NCBI RefSeq assembly: GCF_009807035.1 | Contig: NZ_WUBI01000003.1 | Location: forward strand, 682,099 to 746,098 | DNA: 64,000 nt | Source: Paenibacillus dendrobii | GTDB taxonomy: Bacteria; Bacillota; Bacilli; Paenibacillales; Paenibacillaceae | Direction: 5' to 3' | In this document: positions 9,401-17,512 of the stretch, in pieces | Position numbering within the stretch: the first letter of the stretch is position 1 | Layout of the letters: each line of letters begins with the position of its first letter | Position numbers and translations under genes: made by a program | Notes under the pieces: generated by a model | Seen by the model: only the letters and a program-made list of their open reading frames with translations | Told to the model about the DNA's origin: nothing | Database searches by the model: none

Positions 9401-10602
9401 TCGTCGGAACTGTAGATATCGGGATTCGCGTCGAAATCCATACGCACCCCTTTGCCGTCGAAATCGCTGTATACGTTAATCGTTAAATCGTCTACGGGTC
9501 CTGCAGACATATTGCTTATTTTGCCGCGATAGCCTGCAAAGCTTAAATCCTCCGTAAAAGGCATCACATTGATGAGCGGTCCGAATAATCTGCGACCCTC
9601 CCCCAGCAATTTTAAGTCCCTTCGCAAATCCTGATGCCGGTATCGCTGATGGTGCTTGATTTGTCGAATCTCCCGGGAAATCTCACTCAAGAGACCTCCG
9701 AGGCTCATATCTGACCGCACCGATACGCGAAGCGGAAGCAAGTTCATGACCATGCCGGGAACCCGCATCGCGGCCGAACCCAGGCGGCACATGACGGGCA
9801 AGCCGAGAATCACTTCCGGTTCACTCGTCAATCGATGCATGTATATGGCCATTGTCGCTACAAGGACTTCAGGCCAGCTTGCGCCCGACTCGGCTGCAGC
9901 TACCGCATCCGGAAGCTGCGCCGAACGACGCACAAAACTGCGCGCCGTGCGCTGCGCATGCCCTCCTAAACTGACCGCTTCCAATCCGTCGGAGAAGCGC
10001 TGGCGCCAAAACTCGCGGTCGCGGTCCATCTGCTCCGATGACCGGTACGCTGCGTCCTCATCCAAGATGGAGCGCAGGGAACCGAAAGTGCCTGTGCTAT
10101 TCGGAGGACCATCCGCCAGGGCCGTATAATGATGCGCGGCTCTTCGTGCCAGAAGAGCCGCGCCGTAGCCATCGACCGCAATATGATGTATGCGCTGGTA
10201 CCAATAAAAACGTTCAGGACCAAGCTTAAACAATGCCTCCGTAAATATCGGCCCGCAACACAAATCGACGGGCTGGGCCAAATCATGCTTCATCCATGCC
10301 CTGGCCGATTCATCCGGCTCCTCCTCGCCGCTTACGTCGATAACGTGAAGCGTCCAATCGCCGTCAGGAACGACCATCTGCCATGGCTCTCCTGCTTCCT
10401 CGCCAAAACGGACATGCAGCGCTTCCGCCTCCGTCACGGCTTGGCGAAGTGCAGTCTCAAAACGCACGGGATCAAGCGGACCGTGGATATCCACGCATTC
10501 AGCCGTATTGAATATCGGATTATCGGGATTGAGCTGCTGCGCGAACCATATTCCGGCCTGAGCCCCCGATAGAGGCAAGCGGACCTTCTCATGATCATGC
10601 AA
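3421..10602 (-). CDS. dhbF: Dimodular NRPS for a catechol siderophore, C-A-PCP-C-A-PCP-TE
   Basis: About 2393 residues, the usual DhbF size and layout. C1 (about 10-440) has HHIAVDG. A1 (about 460-960) has YIYTSGSTGRPKG-type core motifs and GPTETT. PCP1 has LGGHSLLAGR. C2 has HHIAGDG. A2 is followed by PCP2 (LGGHSLLAVR). The C-terminal thioesterase has GWSLGG. The A2 binding-pocket residues read approximately DFWN-V-G-M-V-H, the threonine code. A1 reads about D-I-M-Q-I-G-Q-I-Y, near but not equal to the glycine code. DhbF joins DHB to an amino acid and threonine, and the TE cyclises the trimeric lactone. The preferred start is TTG at 10602 (AAAGGGGG 8 nt upstream, 22 nt after dhbB); an in-frame ATG at 10656 overlaps dhbB. 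Confidence 0.95.
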   Translation of the reverse strand: MHDHEKVRLPLSGAQAGIWFAQQLNPDNPIFNTAECVDIHGPLDPVRFETALRQAVTEAEALHVRFGEEAGEPWQMVVPDGDWTLHVIDVSGEEEPDESARAWMKHDLAQPVDLCCGPIFTEALFKLGPERFYWYQRIHHIAVDGYGAALLARRAAHHYTALADGPPNSTGTFGSLRSILDEDAAYRSSEQMDRDREFWRQRFSDGLEAVSLGGHAQRTARSFVRRSAQLPDAVAAAESGASWPEVLVATMAIYMHRLTSEPEVILGLPVMCRLGSAAMRVPGMVMNLLPLRVSVRSDMSLGGLLSEISREIRQIKHHQRYRHQDLRRDLKLLGEGRRLFGPLINVMPFTEDLSFAGYRGKISNMSAGPVDDLTINVYSDFDGKGVRMDFDANPDIYSSDELYMHQQRFLHLLDEISRADPHRPIGQLEVILADERRQVLHEWNDTAHELPRMSVPELFEGQVQRVSDAVAIVCGEELLRYGELNAKANRLAHYLIAHGVGPDRIVALAMPRSVETVVAVLAIHKAGAAYLPLDPDYPPERLAYMLEDANPVCLISLKGTAEGLPLCNKEMIVLDEPEIMGALAQFPAHNPSDEDRDATISPEHISYVIYTSGSTGRPKGGMLTFGGLANLLYDMKARFALGEHDRMLSVTTISFDISVMELLLPLVSGASIDIAQRETILDPSALAHRIAATGATIMQATPTLWQALADGKPDMSGGLTMITGGEPLPLGLKLALQDLGGEVNNQYGPTETTIYSTAARLDHARTVKPSIGGPIRNTKLYVLDPALEPVPPGVAGELYIAGAGLARGYLGRPDLTAERFVPDPFGPPGTRMYRTGDLARWLTDGTIDYLGRADQQVKLRGFRIETGEIEAQLGAHQGVSQAAVVVYEDHASERRLVAYVVPSSSASIDPATLRQYAAGKLPDYMVPSAFIVIDAMPLTPNKKIDRKSLPAPDFASEAAGRGPRTPQEEILCALFAEVLGLDRVSIDDDFFALGGHSLLAGRVVVRIREAFGVELNIGSIFDSPTVTSLVGKIGSAQEGRPAVSSVVGMRPDRVPLSFAQQRLWFLYQLEGPAPTYNIPIFARFSGELDIGALQAAIGDIVNRHETLRTIFPEDEGTSYQLILSPETVQIPFIVTDAKEHELPERVAEAAGYCFRLSEEPSLRVHLFRLGASEYAFLLLLHHIAGDGWSLTPLARDLSAAYASRCRGEVSGQKRLLAQYADYSLWQTRFLGSADDPDSPIARQLDYWTRALQGLPEELELPTDYPRPATSSHKGGTVPLYIDPELHGRLTDLARRHRASLFMVLQAALAVLLTRLGGGNDIPTGAPISGRNDDSLEDLIGLFINTLVIRIDTSGNPGFDELLSSVREVSLAAYEHQDVPFERLVEVLNPVRSRARHPLFQIMMVLQNTPDAVLELQGTTSSLGIQSAGTAKFDLTWEWNERRNGSGSPDGLDGILEFSMDLFARSTIEALALRYVRVLECIVSEPSKPIGKIDILLPEERRDIVLEWNPKTEGVIPATLPELFEAQVIRSPQAVAIVHEGVALNYEQLNMRANRLAHLLMAQGVGPEQIVALALPRSIEMVVGVLAVLKAGGAYLPLDPDYPAERLAYMLEDAGPVCIVTDMNTEDKLPDAGYVPRIVLDGQGVIQQLRDCPEFNPVHDEQGCKRSPLNPAYIIYTSGSTGRPKGVLIPHQNVVRLFSATKGWFHFHDNDVWTLFHSYAFDFSVWEIWGALLHGGRLVIVPHAVSRSPEEFLALLAQEGVTVLNQTPSAFYQLMQADKELPELGQALSLRYVVFGGEALELGRLRGWYERHPDDAPRLINMYGITETTVHVSYKELNRGSDVPGASSLIGGSIPDLAVYVLDDELQPVPYGVTGEMYVSGGGLARGYWGRPGLTAERFIANPFGPPGSRMYRTGDLAKRLPDGSLDYLGRADHQVKIRGFRIELGEIEAVLASYSGVSQAAVIVREDNPGDKRLAAYVVPEHNANWELSELRRHVASRLPDYMVPSAIILMDVMPLTPNGKLDRKALPAPEIMLAIDGRNPRTPREEVLCDLFAEVLGVRRIGIDDSFFELGGHSLLAVRLISRIREALGREISIAALFEAPTVAALAEMLELDRDCGNNALQVLLPLRTHGAEIPLFCVHPAGGLSWCYAGLMKHLGVDYPIYGLQARGIAQVEKLPYSLEEMTADYIRHMRMIQPNGPYRLLGWSLGGNVAHAMAVQLKEEGEEVAFLAMLDAYPSHYLSIRGEPDEDEALTALLALGGYDRDSIGEEQLTIESAIRILRSDSSALATLDEETIMNLKATYENSVRLLGAYVPQKFEGDLLFFRSTIIPDWFDPIEPEMWVPYVGGQIERYDIACRHKDLCQPGPLAEIGGRILQKLSSGHFMRGSLELHS

Positions 10603-10624
10603 GATGAAGTCCCCCTTTACATTT

Positions 10625-11593
10625 TTAGAAGTAATCATAATTCGGCGTAAAATCATGATTGGGATTGGAATGATTCTGTTTGGCCGATAAAAGCTCTCGC
10701 CAGCATTCCACGGTAGGCTGCTCTGCCAATTCCACGAAACTCACCGCAATACCACTGCGCCTCCATTGTTCAACCAGGCTCATGATCCGGATGGAATCCA
10801 ATCCCCATTGCATAACCAGATTGTCATGATCGCCGATTTCGGAAGGTTCCTCTTGCAGCAGCCGCGCAACAGTATCACGAATGGACTGCTGCGTTACCAG
10901 ATCTACTCCTTCCGCATTTGCATTCCGCTCCTCTTCCAACACTGTTGAATTCCCAGTGCGGTTTAAGGCGTCCAATACGCGCTCTGTCGTGGTCGTCACC
11001 GCACAACGCTCAGCCGCGTAGGTGAGCGCCATCCGGTGCTTGTCCGCGGAAAAATCGGCAACGGCATCAGCGATGAGGAAAGGCTGCACATCCTGCATAA
11101 ACGCCTCGCATGAAGTCATCAAGCAGCCGATATGCGCGTAAATACCGCAAACGATCAATTGATCCCGGCCGCGCTCACGCAGGATATCCAGCAAATTCGT
11201 TTTCTGAAATGCGCTATAACGCCATTTCGTCACGACAATATCTTCTTCTTTGGGTACCAACTCGCTCACAAATTCCTTCTGGTACGGTCCGTCGTTTATC
11301 CCCGCTCCCCAGAAATCCTGAAGCAATCCGCGCTGGTCGGGACTCTGACCGCCGGGTTGCGCCGAAAAAATGACGGGGATTCCAAGCTCTGTACAGCGGG
11401 CGCGCAGCTTCTTAATGTTCGCAAGCAGTTCAACCATCGGCGACTTTCCTGTCTGAAATGCATCGACGAAATACTGCTGCATGTCGTGAATAAGTAGTGC
11501 GGCACGGTTCGGATCAGGAATCCAAGCGGCTTTGTTCGCCGGCAGCTCAGTCTCGCTAGGCATCGAATATGGAACGATGGAAGGAAGAGCCAT
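10625..11593 (-). CDS. dhbB: Isochorismatase fused to an aryl carrier protein
   Basis: About 322 residues starting MALPSIVPYSMP. The N-terminal ~215 residues are an isochorismatase hydrolase (ALLIHDMQQYFVDAF, then VTKWRYSAF, then CGIYAHIGCLMT), which turns isochorismate into 2,3-dihydro-2,3-dihydroxybenzoate and pyruvate. The C-terminal ~75 residues form an aryl carrier domain with the phosphopantetheine site in WGLDSIR. DhbE loads DHB on this serine for the first DhbF condensation domain. The ATG at 11593 is chosen because AAAAGAGGGG lies 6 nt upstream; in-frame upstream starts lack a site. The two-domain arrangement is that of B. subtilis DhbB and E. coli EntB. Confidence 0.96.
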   Translation of the reverse strand: MALPSIVPYSMPSETELPANKAAWIPDPNRAALLIHDMQQYFVDAFQTGKSPMVELLANIKKLRARCTELGIPVIFSAQPGGQSPDQRGLLQDFWGAGINDGPYQKEFVSELVPKEEDIVVTKWRYSAFQKTNLLDILRERGRDQLIVCGIYAHIGCLMTSCEAFMQDVQPFLIADAVADFSADKHRMALTYAAERCAVTTTTERVLDALNRTGNSTVLEEERNANAEGVDLVTQQSIRDTVARLLQEEPSEIGDHDNLVMQWGLDSIRIMSLVEQWRRSGIAVSFVELAEQPTVECWRELLSAKQNHSNPNHDFTPNYDYF

Positions 11594-11661
11594 CATATCC
11601 CCTCTTTTCAATTCAAATTTGGGTTCAGGTAAAGCCAGAAACATCCGATAAGAGTTCTTGG

Positions 11662-13290
11662 TTACTTCTTACTTAAGCGCTTTGTTTTTTCGGCAATGCT
11701 GTCGCGCAGCATTTTTTTGCTCACCTTGCCGACCCCGGTCTGGGGTAAGGAATCGACGAATTCCACCCTGTCGGGTATTTTATACACCGCGAGCCCCCTT
11801 TCTTTTAGAAAAGTTTTCAATTCACCTCCCGTCACGGAGGTTTCATAAGGAATCACGAAAGCACATGTTCGCTCACCCAGATATTCATCCGGCATGGAAA
11901 CGACCGCAGCATCAAACACGCCGGGATGCGCCAATAGATGGTTCTCAACCTCCTCGGCTGCCACTTTATCGCCGCCGCGGTTAATTTGATCTTTTGCTCG
12001 TCCTTCGATGACCAAATAATGGTCTGAAGTCATTCGGGCAAGATCGCCCGTACGGTAAAAACCGTCCGCCGTAAATGACTTAGCGTTATGATCCTCGGCT
12101 TGATAATATCCGCGAATGGTATACGGACCGCGCGTCAGCAAGTGCCCCACTTCCCCGGGAGCCACTTCCTCATCCGCGTCATCCACAATGCGGATCTCAT
12201 CATATGGGGACATCGGGCGGCCCTGCGTGTTAATGATCGTGTCTTCCGGATCATCCAGCCTCGTGTAGTTGACCAGCCCTTCCGCCATACCATACACCTG
12301 CTGCAGTTTGCAGCCGATGGACGTCCTGACCCGCTTCGCCGCTTCTGCGATGAACTTGGCCCCTCCAACCTGCAGCACCTGCAGATTGGACAAATCAAAA
12401 TGGCGCGATTCCGCCGCATCCAGCCAAATTAAGGCCAGCGGGGGCACAACAGCGGCAATCGTGACGCCCTCTGCCGCTATAAGCGGAAACACCTCATCCG
12501 GGCTTCCGCCGCGCGCGAGTACGATTTTGCCCCCCGCGTACAGCGTGCCAAGCACGCCGGGGGAGCTGAGCGGATAATTATGTGCGACGGGCAGTGCCGC
12601 CAAATAAACGCTGTACTCATTCAAGCCGCATATTCCCGCGCTCTGCCGCAAGCTATAAATATAATCATCATGTGTGCGTGGAATGAGCTTCGGAAGACCG
12701 GTCGTACCGCCGGATAGCTGGAGAAATGCCACGTCACCGGCGTCCGATTCTTCGAACATATCGATCATCGGTTCTGCATCATACAAGTCTGCCAAAGGCG
12801 TAAACTCCCCGGGCTCGCCAACAACGAGGACATGGCGCAGAGCCGGAACCGCATCCCGGACCTGCTTGGCAAGCCCCCGGTAATCAAATCCCGCATCGGT
12901 GTCGGGAATGACATATGCAGCAGCCTCCGTGAACTCGCATAAATAGGCGATCTCGTTCTTGCGGTGCGCCGGCAAGGAAAAGACAGGCAGTGCGCCAATG
13001 CGAAATAGCGCAAAAATGACTTCAAAAAATTGAGGTATATTCGGAAGCTGGACAATGACTCGATCCCGAGCCTTGATTCCCAGTTGGAGAAAACCTGAGG
13101 CAAGGCGGCCTGCCTTCTCATCCAGCTCTGCATAACTCATGCGTCCATCGCCGCTGACAATCGCGATGCGATCTCCATATTCAACTGCACGCCGGCGCAA
13201 CATCCCGCTAAACGTCTCTCCCTGCCAGCATCCCGCCTGTCTATAACGGGCAGCAAACTCTTCAGGCCATGCCTTACAACCTGCCAGCAT
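11662..13290 (-). CDS. dhbE: 2,3-dihydroxybenzoate-AMP ligase
   Basis: A 542-residue stand-alone adenylation enzyme with LSGGTTGLPKLIPRTH (ATP-binding core), VYGMAEGLVNYT, YRTGDL, and the C-terminal lysine region VGKVSKKMLRD. It activates 2,3-dihydroxybenzoate as the adenylate and transfers it to the aryl carrier of DhbB. The start ATG at 13290 follows AGGAGGG by 7 nt; that site lies inside the last codons of dhbC, whose stop is 3 nt upstream, so translational coupling is likely. Length and motifs match DhbE/EntE. The substrate is supported by the complete dhbACEB set. Confidence 0.96.
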   Translation of the reverse strand: MLAGCKAWPEEFAARYRQAGCWQGETFSGMLRRRAVEYGDRIAIVSGDGRMSYAELDEKAGRLASGFLQLGIKARDRVIVQLPNIPQFFEVIFALFRIGALPVFSLPAHRKNEIAYLCEFTEAAAYVIPDTDAGFDYRGLAKQVRDAVPALRHVLVVGEPGEFTPLADLYDAEPMIDMFEESDAGDVAFLQLSGGTTGLPKLIPRTHDDYIYSLRQSAGICGLNEYSVYLAALPVAHNYPLSSPGVLGTLYAGGKIVLARGGSPDEVFPLIAAEGVTIAAVVPPLALIWLDAAESRHFDLSNLQVLQVGGAKFIAEAAKRVRTSIGCKLQQVYGMAEGLVNYTRLDDPEDTIINTQGRPMSPYDEIRIVDDADEEVAPGEVGHLLTRGPYTIRGYYQAEDHNAKSFTADGFYRTGDLARMTSDHYLVIEGRAKDQINRGGDKVAAEEVENHLLAHPGVFDAAVVSMPDEYLGERTCAFVIPYETSVTGGELKTFLKERGLAVYKIPDRVEFVDSLPQTGVGKVSKKMLRDSIAEKTKRLSKK

Positions 13291-13293
13291 CGT

Positions 13294-14553
13294 TCATCCC
13301 TCCTGCGTCATCATCGATTGTTGTTCATGTAATCCCATCGCTTGCAAAAGCGTGCGGAACTTCGCGGACGTTTCCGCAAACTCGGCTTCCGCAGATGAGC
13401 CAACAACGATGCCGGCCCCCGCATAGAGAATAAGCGAGCGTCCCGTAACTTCCGCGCAGCGGATGGTAACGGCCCACTCTCCGTCTCCGTTTGCATCACA
13501 CCAACCTACCGCTCCTGTGAAGAACCCACGTTCAAACGGCTCGATCTCTCGGATCACGTTCCGGGCAGCCTCCGTAGGCGTCCCGCATATGGCTGGCGTC
13601 GGATGCAGCGCCAAGGCAAGCTCGATCGAAGTTACGGAATGATCCGCAAGCTCGCCGGTTATTTCCGTGGATAGATGCCACATCGTTTTCGTATGCACGA
13701 GGGAGGGCCCTTCCGGAATATTAAGCTTGCTGCAATAGGGGCGCAGGGCGGATACGACCGCATCGATGACCACCGCATGTTCATGCCGATCCTTGACAGA
13801 TCCCATAAGCCCGGCGGCTCGCTGCTCGTCTTCAATCGGATCATCGCTGCGGGCAGCCGAACCTGCCAGCGGATTGACCTTGATCTGCCTTCCCTTCTTC
13901 GTCACGAGCAATTCAGGGCTGGCTCCGACCAGGGTCCGCGGCGTCTCTTCTGCATCAACGCCGGCGTCTATATCGTTTCCATGATTCTGCCGCATCGTTA
14001 ACGGGACCGCGAACGTAAACCCCTGAGTATTCTTGGAGGACAAACGCAGCAGCAATCGCTTGGTGTCGACGGTTTGCGCCAGCTTGACATGCAGCGATCT
14101 TGAAAGCACCACCTTTTGCAGCTCGCCCTGACGAAGATGTTCCAGGACCTGGTTCACCCCCTGCTTATATTGTTCAGGACTGGGAACCGCATGAACGGTA
14201 TAACCGTGGAGAAGTGGCTGCTCCGGCATATCACCTGCTTCAAAATGCAATGGTTCGCAACGGTAAACCTCAGCCGGCACATAAAGGCGTGCGGGCTCCT
14301 CGCCGTGGAACGGGATTGCACCGACGACGACCGGAAAATCATGACCGCTGCGCCGGGCGGAATCCAGCAGCCTCCAAGCGGCCTCATGCAAACTTTCCTT
14401 CCCAGCGGCGACCTGACGTTCCTCCAAACCACCCCACTCCCCGTGCGCCAACAAAACGCCTTGTGGCGACGAAAACAAGAAGGATGAACCTTCCCTATAT
14501 TGCTCCAAAGGCTGTATTCCCTCTGCTGCGGGAACAACGCTGCACTTCAACAT
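13294..14553 (-). CDS. dhbC: Isochorismate synthase
   Basis: About 419 residues of the chorismate-binding fold. Recognisable motifs include LQKVVLSRSLHV, LVGASPELLV, VNPLAGSAAR, HPTPAICGTPTEAA and ERGFFTGAVGW. The enzyme isomerises chorismate to isochorismate, the first committed step to DHB. The ATG at 14553 has AAGGAAG 8 nt upstream; an upstream GTG at 14571 in frame has no good ribosome site. It follows dhbA after an unusually long gap of about 228 bp and is close-coupled to dhbE downstream. Confidence 0.95.
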   Translation of the reverse strand: MLKCSVVPAAEGIQPLEQYREGSSFLFSSPQGVLLAHGEWGGLEERQVAAGKESLHEAAWRLLDSARRSGHDFPVVVGAIPFHGEEPARLYVPAEVYRCEPLHFEAGDMPEQPLLHGYTVHAVPSPEQYKQGVNQVLEHLRQGELQKVVLSRSLHVKLAQTVDTKRLLLRLSSKNTQGFTFAVPLTMRQNHGNDIDAGVDAEETPRTLVGASPELLVTKKGRQIKVNPLAGSAARSDDPIEDEQRAAGLMGSVKDRHEHAVVIDAVVSALRPYCSKLNIPEGPSLVHTKTMWHLSTEITGELADHSVTSIELALALHPTPAICGTPTEAARNVIREIEPFERGFFTGAVGWCDANGDGEWAVTIRCAEVTGRSLILYAGAGIVVGSSAEAEFAETSAKFRTLLQAMGLHEQQSMMTQEG

Positions 14554-14781
14554 CCCTGTCACTTCCTTCACATGTCTTGTAGTCCGTATTCAAAAGGACG
14601 GCTTTCAGCACCGAGAAGATTGGATGAAGCTGGTTAGATATAGATTTATAAATGATCAGCTAAGCTGACGAAATTCGATATCGCAAGAAAACGCACCAAT
14701 TGCATCGCGGTGGCTCATCCTTGAACGGCCCTCGATCGCTGGTTTTCTTATCAAAAGCAGAACTCTTAAACAGCTCTTGTA
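14554..14781. other. Long intergenic gap inside the dhb operon
   Basis: All other junctions from the binding-protein gene to mbtH are tight, but 228 bp separate the dhbA stop from dhbC. The gap holds a small palindrome near 14653-14669 (GATCAGCTAAGCTGAC) and no coding potential I can support. No clear promoter, Fur box or terminator was found. Confidence 0.5.
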
Positions 14782-15567
14782 TCAGCAGCCTAACGTCGCA
14801 CCGCCATCGATACACAGATCATGCATCGTAATATGCCGGGCTTGATCGGATGCGAGAAATATGACTGCATCGGCAATGTCCGATGGGAGCGCGATCCTGC
14901 CAAGCGGGATCCCAAGGCGAAAATGCTCGGGCGAGCCTGAGATAACCGCTTCGGCCCCATTCTCTTCGTTCCACAACGCCCGCTGCATCTCCGTATCCGT
15001 GGAGCCCGGGGACACGATGTTGCAACGGATATGGTGCCGGGCATATTCCAGGCCCAGGCATTTGGTGAACATCGTTGCGGCAGCTTTCGATGCCGCATAA
15101 GCAGACATATGAGCACGCGGCACCCCGGAAGCATTGGAGCTAACCGTTACGATTGCGCCCGATTGGCGACGGGACATGCGCTGCACGACAGCGCGAGACA
15201 TATAAAATACACCGTTGACGTTGACTCTGAAGGTTTGCTCCCACTTTTCGTCACTGAACGTCTCGATCGGGCCGGTCCGCAGCAGGCCTGCCACATTGAC
15301 GAGCACATCGATTGGCCCAAGCTCGCTTTCGATCCGCTCAACCGCCCGTTCCACGGCAGCGCTGTCACCTACATCTGCCGGATAAGCCGCGACATGGAAG
15401 CCACCTGCGTTAAGCTCGGCCGCAAGGCTGGCAATGCCATCTTCATTCCGGTCGACGGCAGCCACGATAGCCCTTTGACCGGCCAAGGCGCGAGCCACCG
15501 CCTCCCCTATGCCCTGGGCCGCACCTGTGACGAGGGCGACTTTTCCCTCGATCCCTGAATATTTCAT
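14782..15567 (-). CDS. dhbA: 2,3-dihydro-2,3-dihydroxybenzoate dehydrogenase
   Basis: A 261-residue short-chain dehydrogenase. The NAD-binding motif is TGAAQGIG, followed by NVAGLL. The catalytic serine lies in TVSSNASG and the catalytic pair in YAASK; IVSPGSTDT follows. It oxidises 2,3-dihydro-DHB to 2,3-dihydroxybenzoate with NAD+. The ATG at 15567 is 7 nt after GAGGGAG; a GTG one codon earlier overlaps the esterase stop codon. Function is assigned from the fold plus location directly before dhbC, E, B and F. Confidence 0.94.
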   Translation of the reverse strand: MKYSGIEGKVALVTGAAQGIGEAVARALAGQRAIVAAVDRNEDGIASLAAELNAGGFHVAAYPADVGDSAAVERAVERIESELGPIDVLVNVAGLLRTGPIETFSDEKWEQTFRVNVNGVFYMSRAVVQRMSRRQSGAIVTVSSNASGVPRAHMSAYAASKAAATMFTKCLGLEYARHHIRCNIVSPGSTDTEMQRALWNEENGAEAVISGSPEHFRLGIPLGRIALPSDIADAVIFLASDQARHITMHDLCIDGGATLGC

Positions 15568-15569
15568 CA

Positions 15570-16436
15570 CTACACTCCCTCTGGATGGTCTGGATGCAGA
15601 GCAAATCTTAGCGCCCGGCTGACCAGTATCGGCAGGACAGACACATGGCCTTCATTCTCGAATTCCTTGTATTCCGCCTTCACACCAATATCCTCCGGGA
15701 TGGCTGTCAATCGATCCGTCAACGCCCGGGCGCGATCGCAATTCCGGCACACATGCGTTTTTTCCAGTTCTCCCACGCCGAGGAGTACCCGCGCATGGAT
15801 AGGTCTCTCTTTGGACTTTGCGACAAAGTCCCGTTCCAGCTCCAACATATATTCTTGATTCCAGTGCAGGGACGGACTGCCCGCAATGTAATACTGAAAG
15901 GATTCAGGCTTGCTCAAAAGCGCATACAGAGCGAACAGCCCGCCAAGAGAATGCCCGAACAGCGCCTGCCGCCTGCGGTCGACCGGGAATTCGCTTTCGA
16001 TTTGCGGCTTCAGTTCTTCTTCGATAAATTGCAGGAAAGCCTTCGCCCCGCCTTGCTCGGGAACCGGATCATCATCGGAACGCTTCCGGTATTCCATGGA
16101 CGGTAAAGGTGTAAGATCGTAAAATCGTTCCGTTGCATACGGACCATTCGTCTCATATCCAATCCCGACGACAATCGCAGGCAATACCCCCGTCTGATCC
16201 GGCCTGCGGCACTGCAATCGCAGCGCTTCCACCATCGTGGCGAATACGGAATTGCCGTCCAGCAAGTAGATGACCGGATAGCCGCCTGGCGGAGGCTCTC
16301 CCGCTGGGCGCGCAACCATGATCCGATAGATGCGCCGTTCCGCGCGTGAACGAAGTACCCATTGCTCTGCACTCGGGATAACCACCTCGCGGCGCGAAAA
16401 ATCGGTAAGCGTTGAACTTGGTATCATCTGTTCCAT
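15570..16436 (-). CDS. Siderophore trilactone esterase, BesA/IroE-like
   Basis: A 288-residue cytoplasmic alpha/beta hydrolase of the esterase D family. The nucleophile elbow is GHSLGG (about residue 165); YLLDGNSVF lies near the N-terminus and the likely catalytic histidine is in NEGHVSV near the C-terminus. There is no signal peptide. In Bacillus, BesA hydrolyses the imported ferric bacillibactin lactone to release iron. The gene sits between the binding protein (10 nt upstream) and dhbA (overlapping stop and start), so co-transcription and a role in iron release are likely. RBS AGGAGG is 6 nt from the ATG. Confidence 0.88.
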   Translation of the reverse strand: MEQMIPSSTLTDFSRREVVIPSAEQWVLRSRAERRIYRIMVARPAGEPPPGGYPVIYLLDGNSVFATMVEALRLQCRRPDQTGVLPAIVVGIGYETNGPYATERFYDLTPLPSMEYRKRSDDDPVPEQGGAKAFLQFIEEELKPQIESEFPVDRRRQALFGHSLGGLFALYALLSKPESFQYYIAGSPSLHWNQEYMLELERDFVAKSKERPIHARVLLGVGELEKTHVCRNCDRARALTDRLTAIPEDIGVKAEYKEFENEGHVSVLPILVSRALRFALHPDHPEGV

Positions 16437-16446
16437 AAACAGCCTC

Positions 16447-17463
16447 CTATTTCGTCAGAAACCGTACCACGTCATCGATAATTTTTTCATAAGCAATCAA
16501 ACCGCTTCCAAGCCAATAGCCGTTGTCGACTTCATAAACATGTCCCTGCTTAACAGCGGGCATGCTCTTCCAAATCGGACTATCCATCATCGAGCGGTCT
16601 CCCCCTTGATTAATGGCGAATATATAGTCTGCGTCCAATTGAGGAAGAACCTCCAGCGATAGATTTGCGCTGTTCGCATCCCCAACCAGCGTCGTTTTAC
16701 CAAGTCCCAGTTCCTGATGAAGCAGATATCCGGCCAAATAGTTTCCACCCATCAAATTGACCCCTTTGGGCGCGAAGCGTATAATTGCTACCTTTTTATT
16801 CTCCGTAGTCTTACTCAGCTTCTCCTTGGCGTCCTTTATTTTTTCCCGATAGGCCTGCAATGCCGTATCAGCTTCGGCAGACTTGCCTAGCAGATCCGCT
16901 ATCGTCGTAAGCGACTTCTCCATATTTCCGGAAGCATTCTTGAAAACGTAGGTCGGCGCAATCTTCGCATAACTTTCATAGGCTCCGTTTGCTGCGAAAG
17001 TCTCCGTATGCAAAATAATGATGTCAGGTTCATATGACATGACTACCTCTGGCGAAGGCATGCCTGCTGCAAAATCAAGAATCGGTACATCGTCCAGTTC
17101 GCTCAGCCAGTCGACATGTCCATCCTTAGCGTTGGAATATCGCGCCACAGGGATTACACCCAGCTTCAACAAGGATTCTTCCAGATAAGGGGCAATGACC
17201 CTTTTGGGTGTAGCGGATAGCTTGACCTCGTGTCCAAGATCATCCGTTACAATCCGCTCTTCAATCGCTTCATTGCTGCTCCCTTTGGCAGCTTCGGCAG
17301 ATGCTTTGGCTTCTCCAGTCGAGTTTTGCTGTTCGGACGCGGCATTCCCGCCCTCGATCTTGGCGCCGCAGCCAGCCAGCAAGCCTCCTAGGATTACGCA
17401 ACTCAATAGAACCGAGAACAGAGTCTTCCAACTCTTTTCCCTTTTGACCCAAAGTCTTAACAT
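16447..17463 (-). CDS. Iron-siderophore ABC transporter substrate-binding lipoprotein, FeuA-like
   Basis: A 338-residue protein with a lipoprotein signal peptide (LLSCVILGGLLAGC, lipidated Cys near residue 32), a low-complexity linker, then a periplasmic-binding-type domain. It shows RIVTDDLGHEVKLSATPKRV near the start, EPDIIILHTE in the middle and AYEKIIDDVVRFL at the end, typical of ferric-siderophore binding proteins. It should capture the ferric catechol outside the membrane. No permease or ATPase gene lies in this window, so the transporter partners must be encoded elsewhere. The ATG at 17463 follows AAGGGGG; a Fur box begins 18 bp upstream. Confidence 0.92.
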   Translation of the reverse strand: MLRLWVKREKSWKTLFSVLLSCVILGGLLAGCGAKIEGGNAASEQQNSTGEAKASAEAAKGSSNEAIEERIVTDDLGHEVKLSATPKRVIAPYLEESLLKLGVIPVARYSNAKDGHVDWLSELDDVPILDFAAGMPSPEVVMSYEPDIIILHTETFAANGAYESYAKIAPTYVFKNASGNMEKSLTTIADLLGKSAEADTALQAYREKIKDAKEKLSKTTENKKVAIIRFAPKGVNLMGGNYLAGYLLHQELGLGKTTLVGDANSANLSLEVLPQLDADYIFAINQGGDRSMMDSPIWKSMPAVKQGHVYEVDNGYWLGSGLIAYEKIIDDVVRFLTK

Positions 17464-17480
17464 GATATATCCCCCTTAAT

Positions 17481-17495
17481 TGATAATGATTCTCA
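17481..17495. promoter_or_regulatory. Fur box before the siderophore-binding gene
   Basis: TGATAATGATTCTCA matches the Bacillus 7-1-7 Fur consensus (TGATAATnATTATCA) at all but one position. It lies between the regulator stop and the binding-protein start, so iron should repress the operon here. Confidence 0.85.
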
Positions 17496-17512
17496 ATCGA
17501 CTTTGAGTATAC

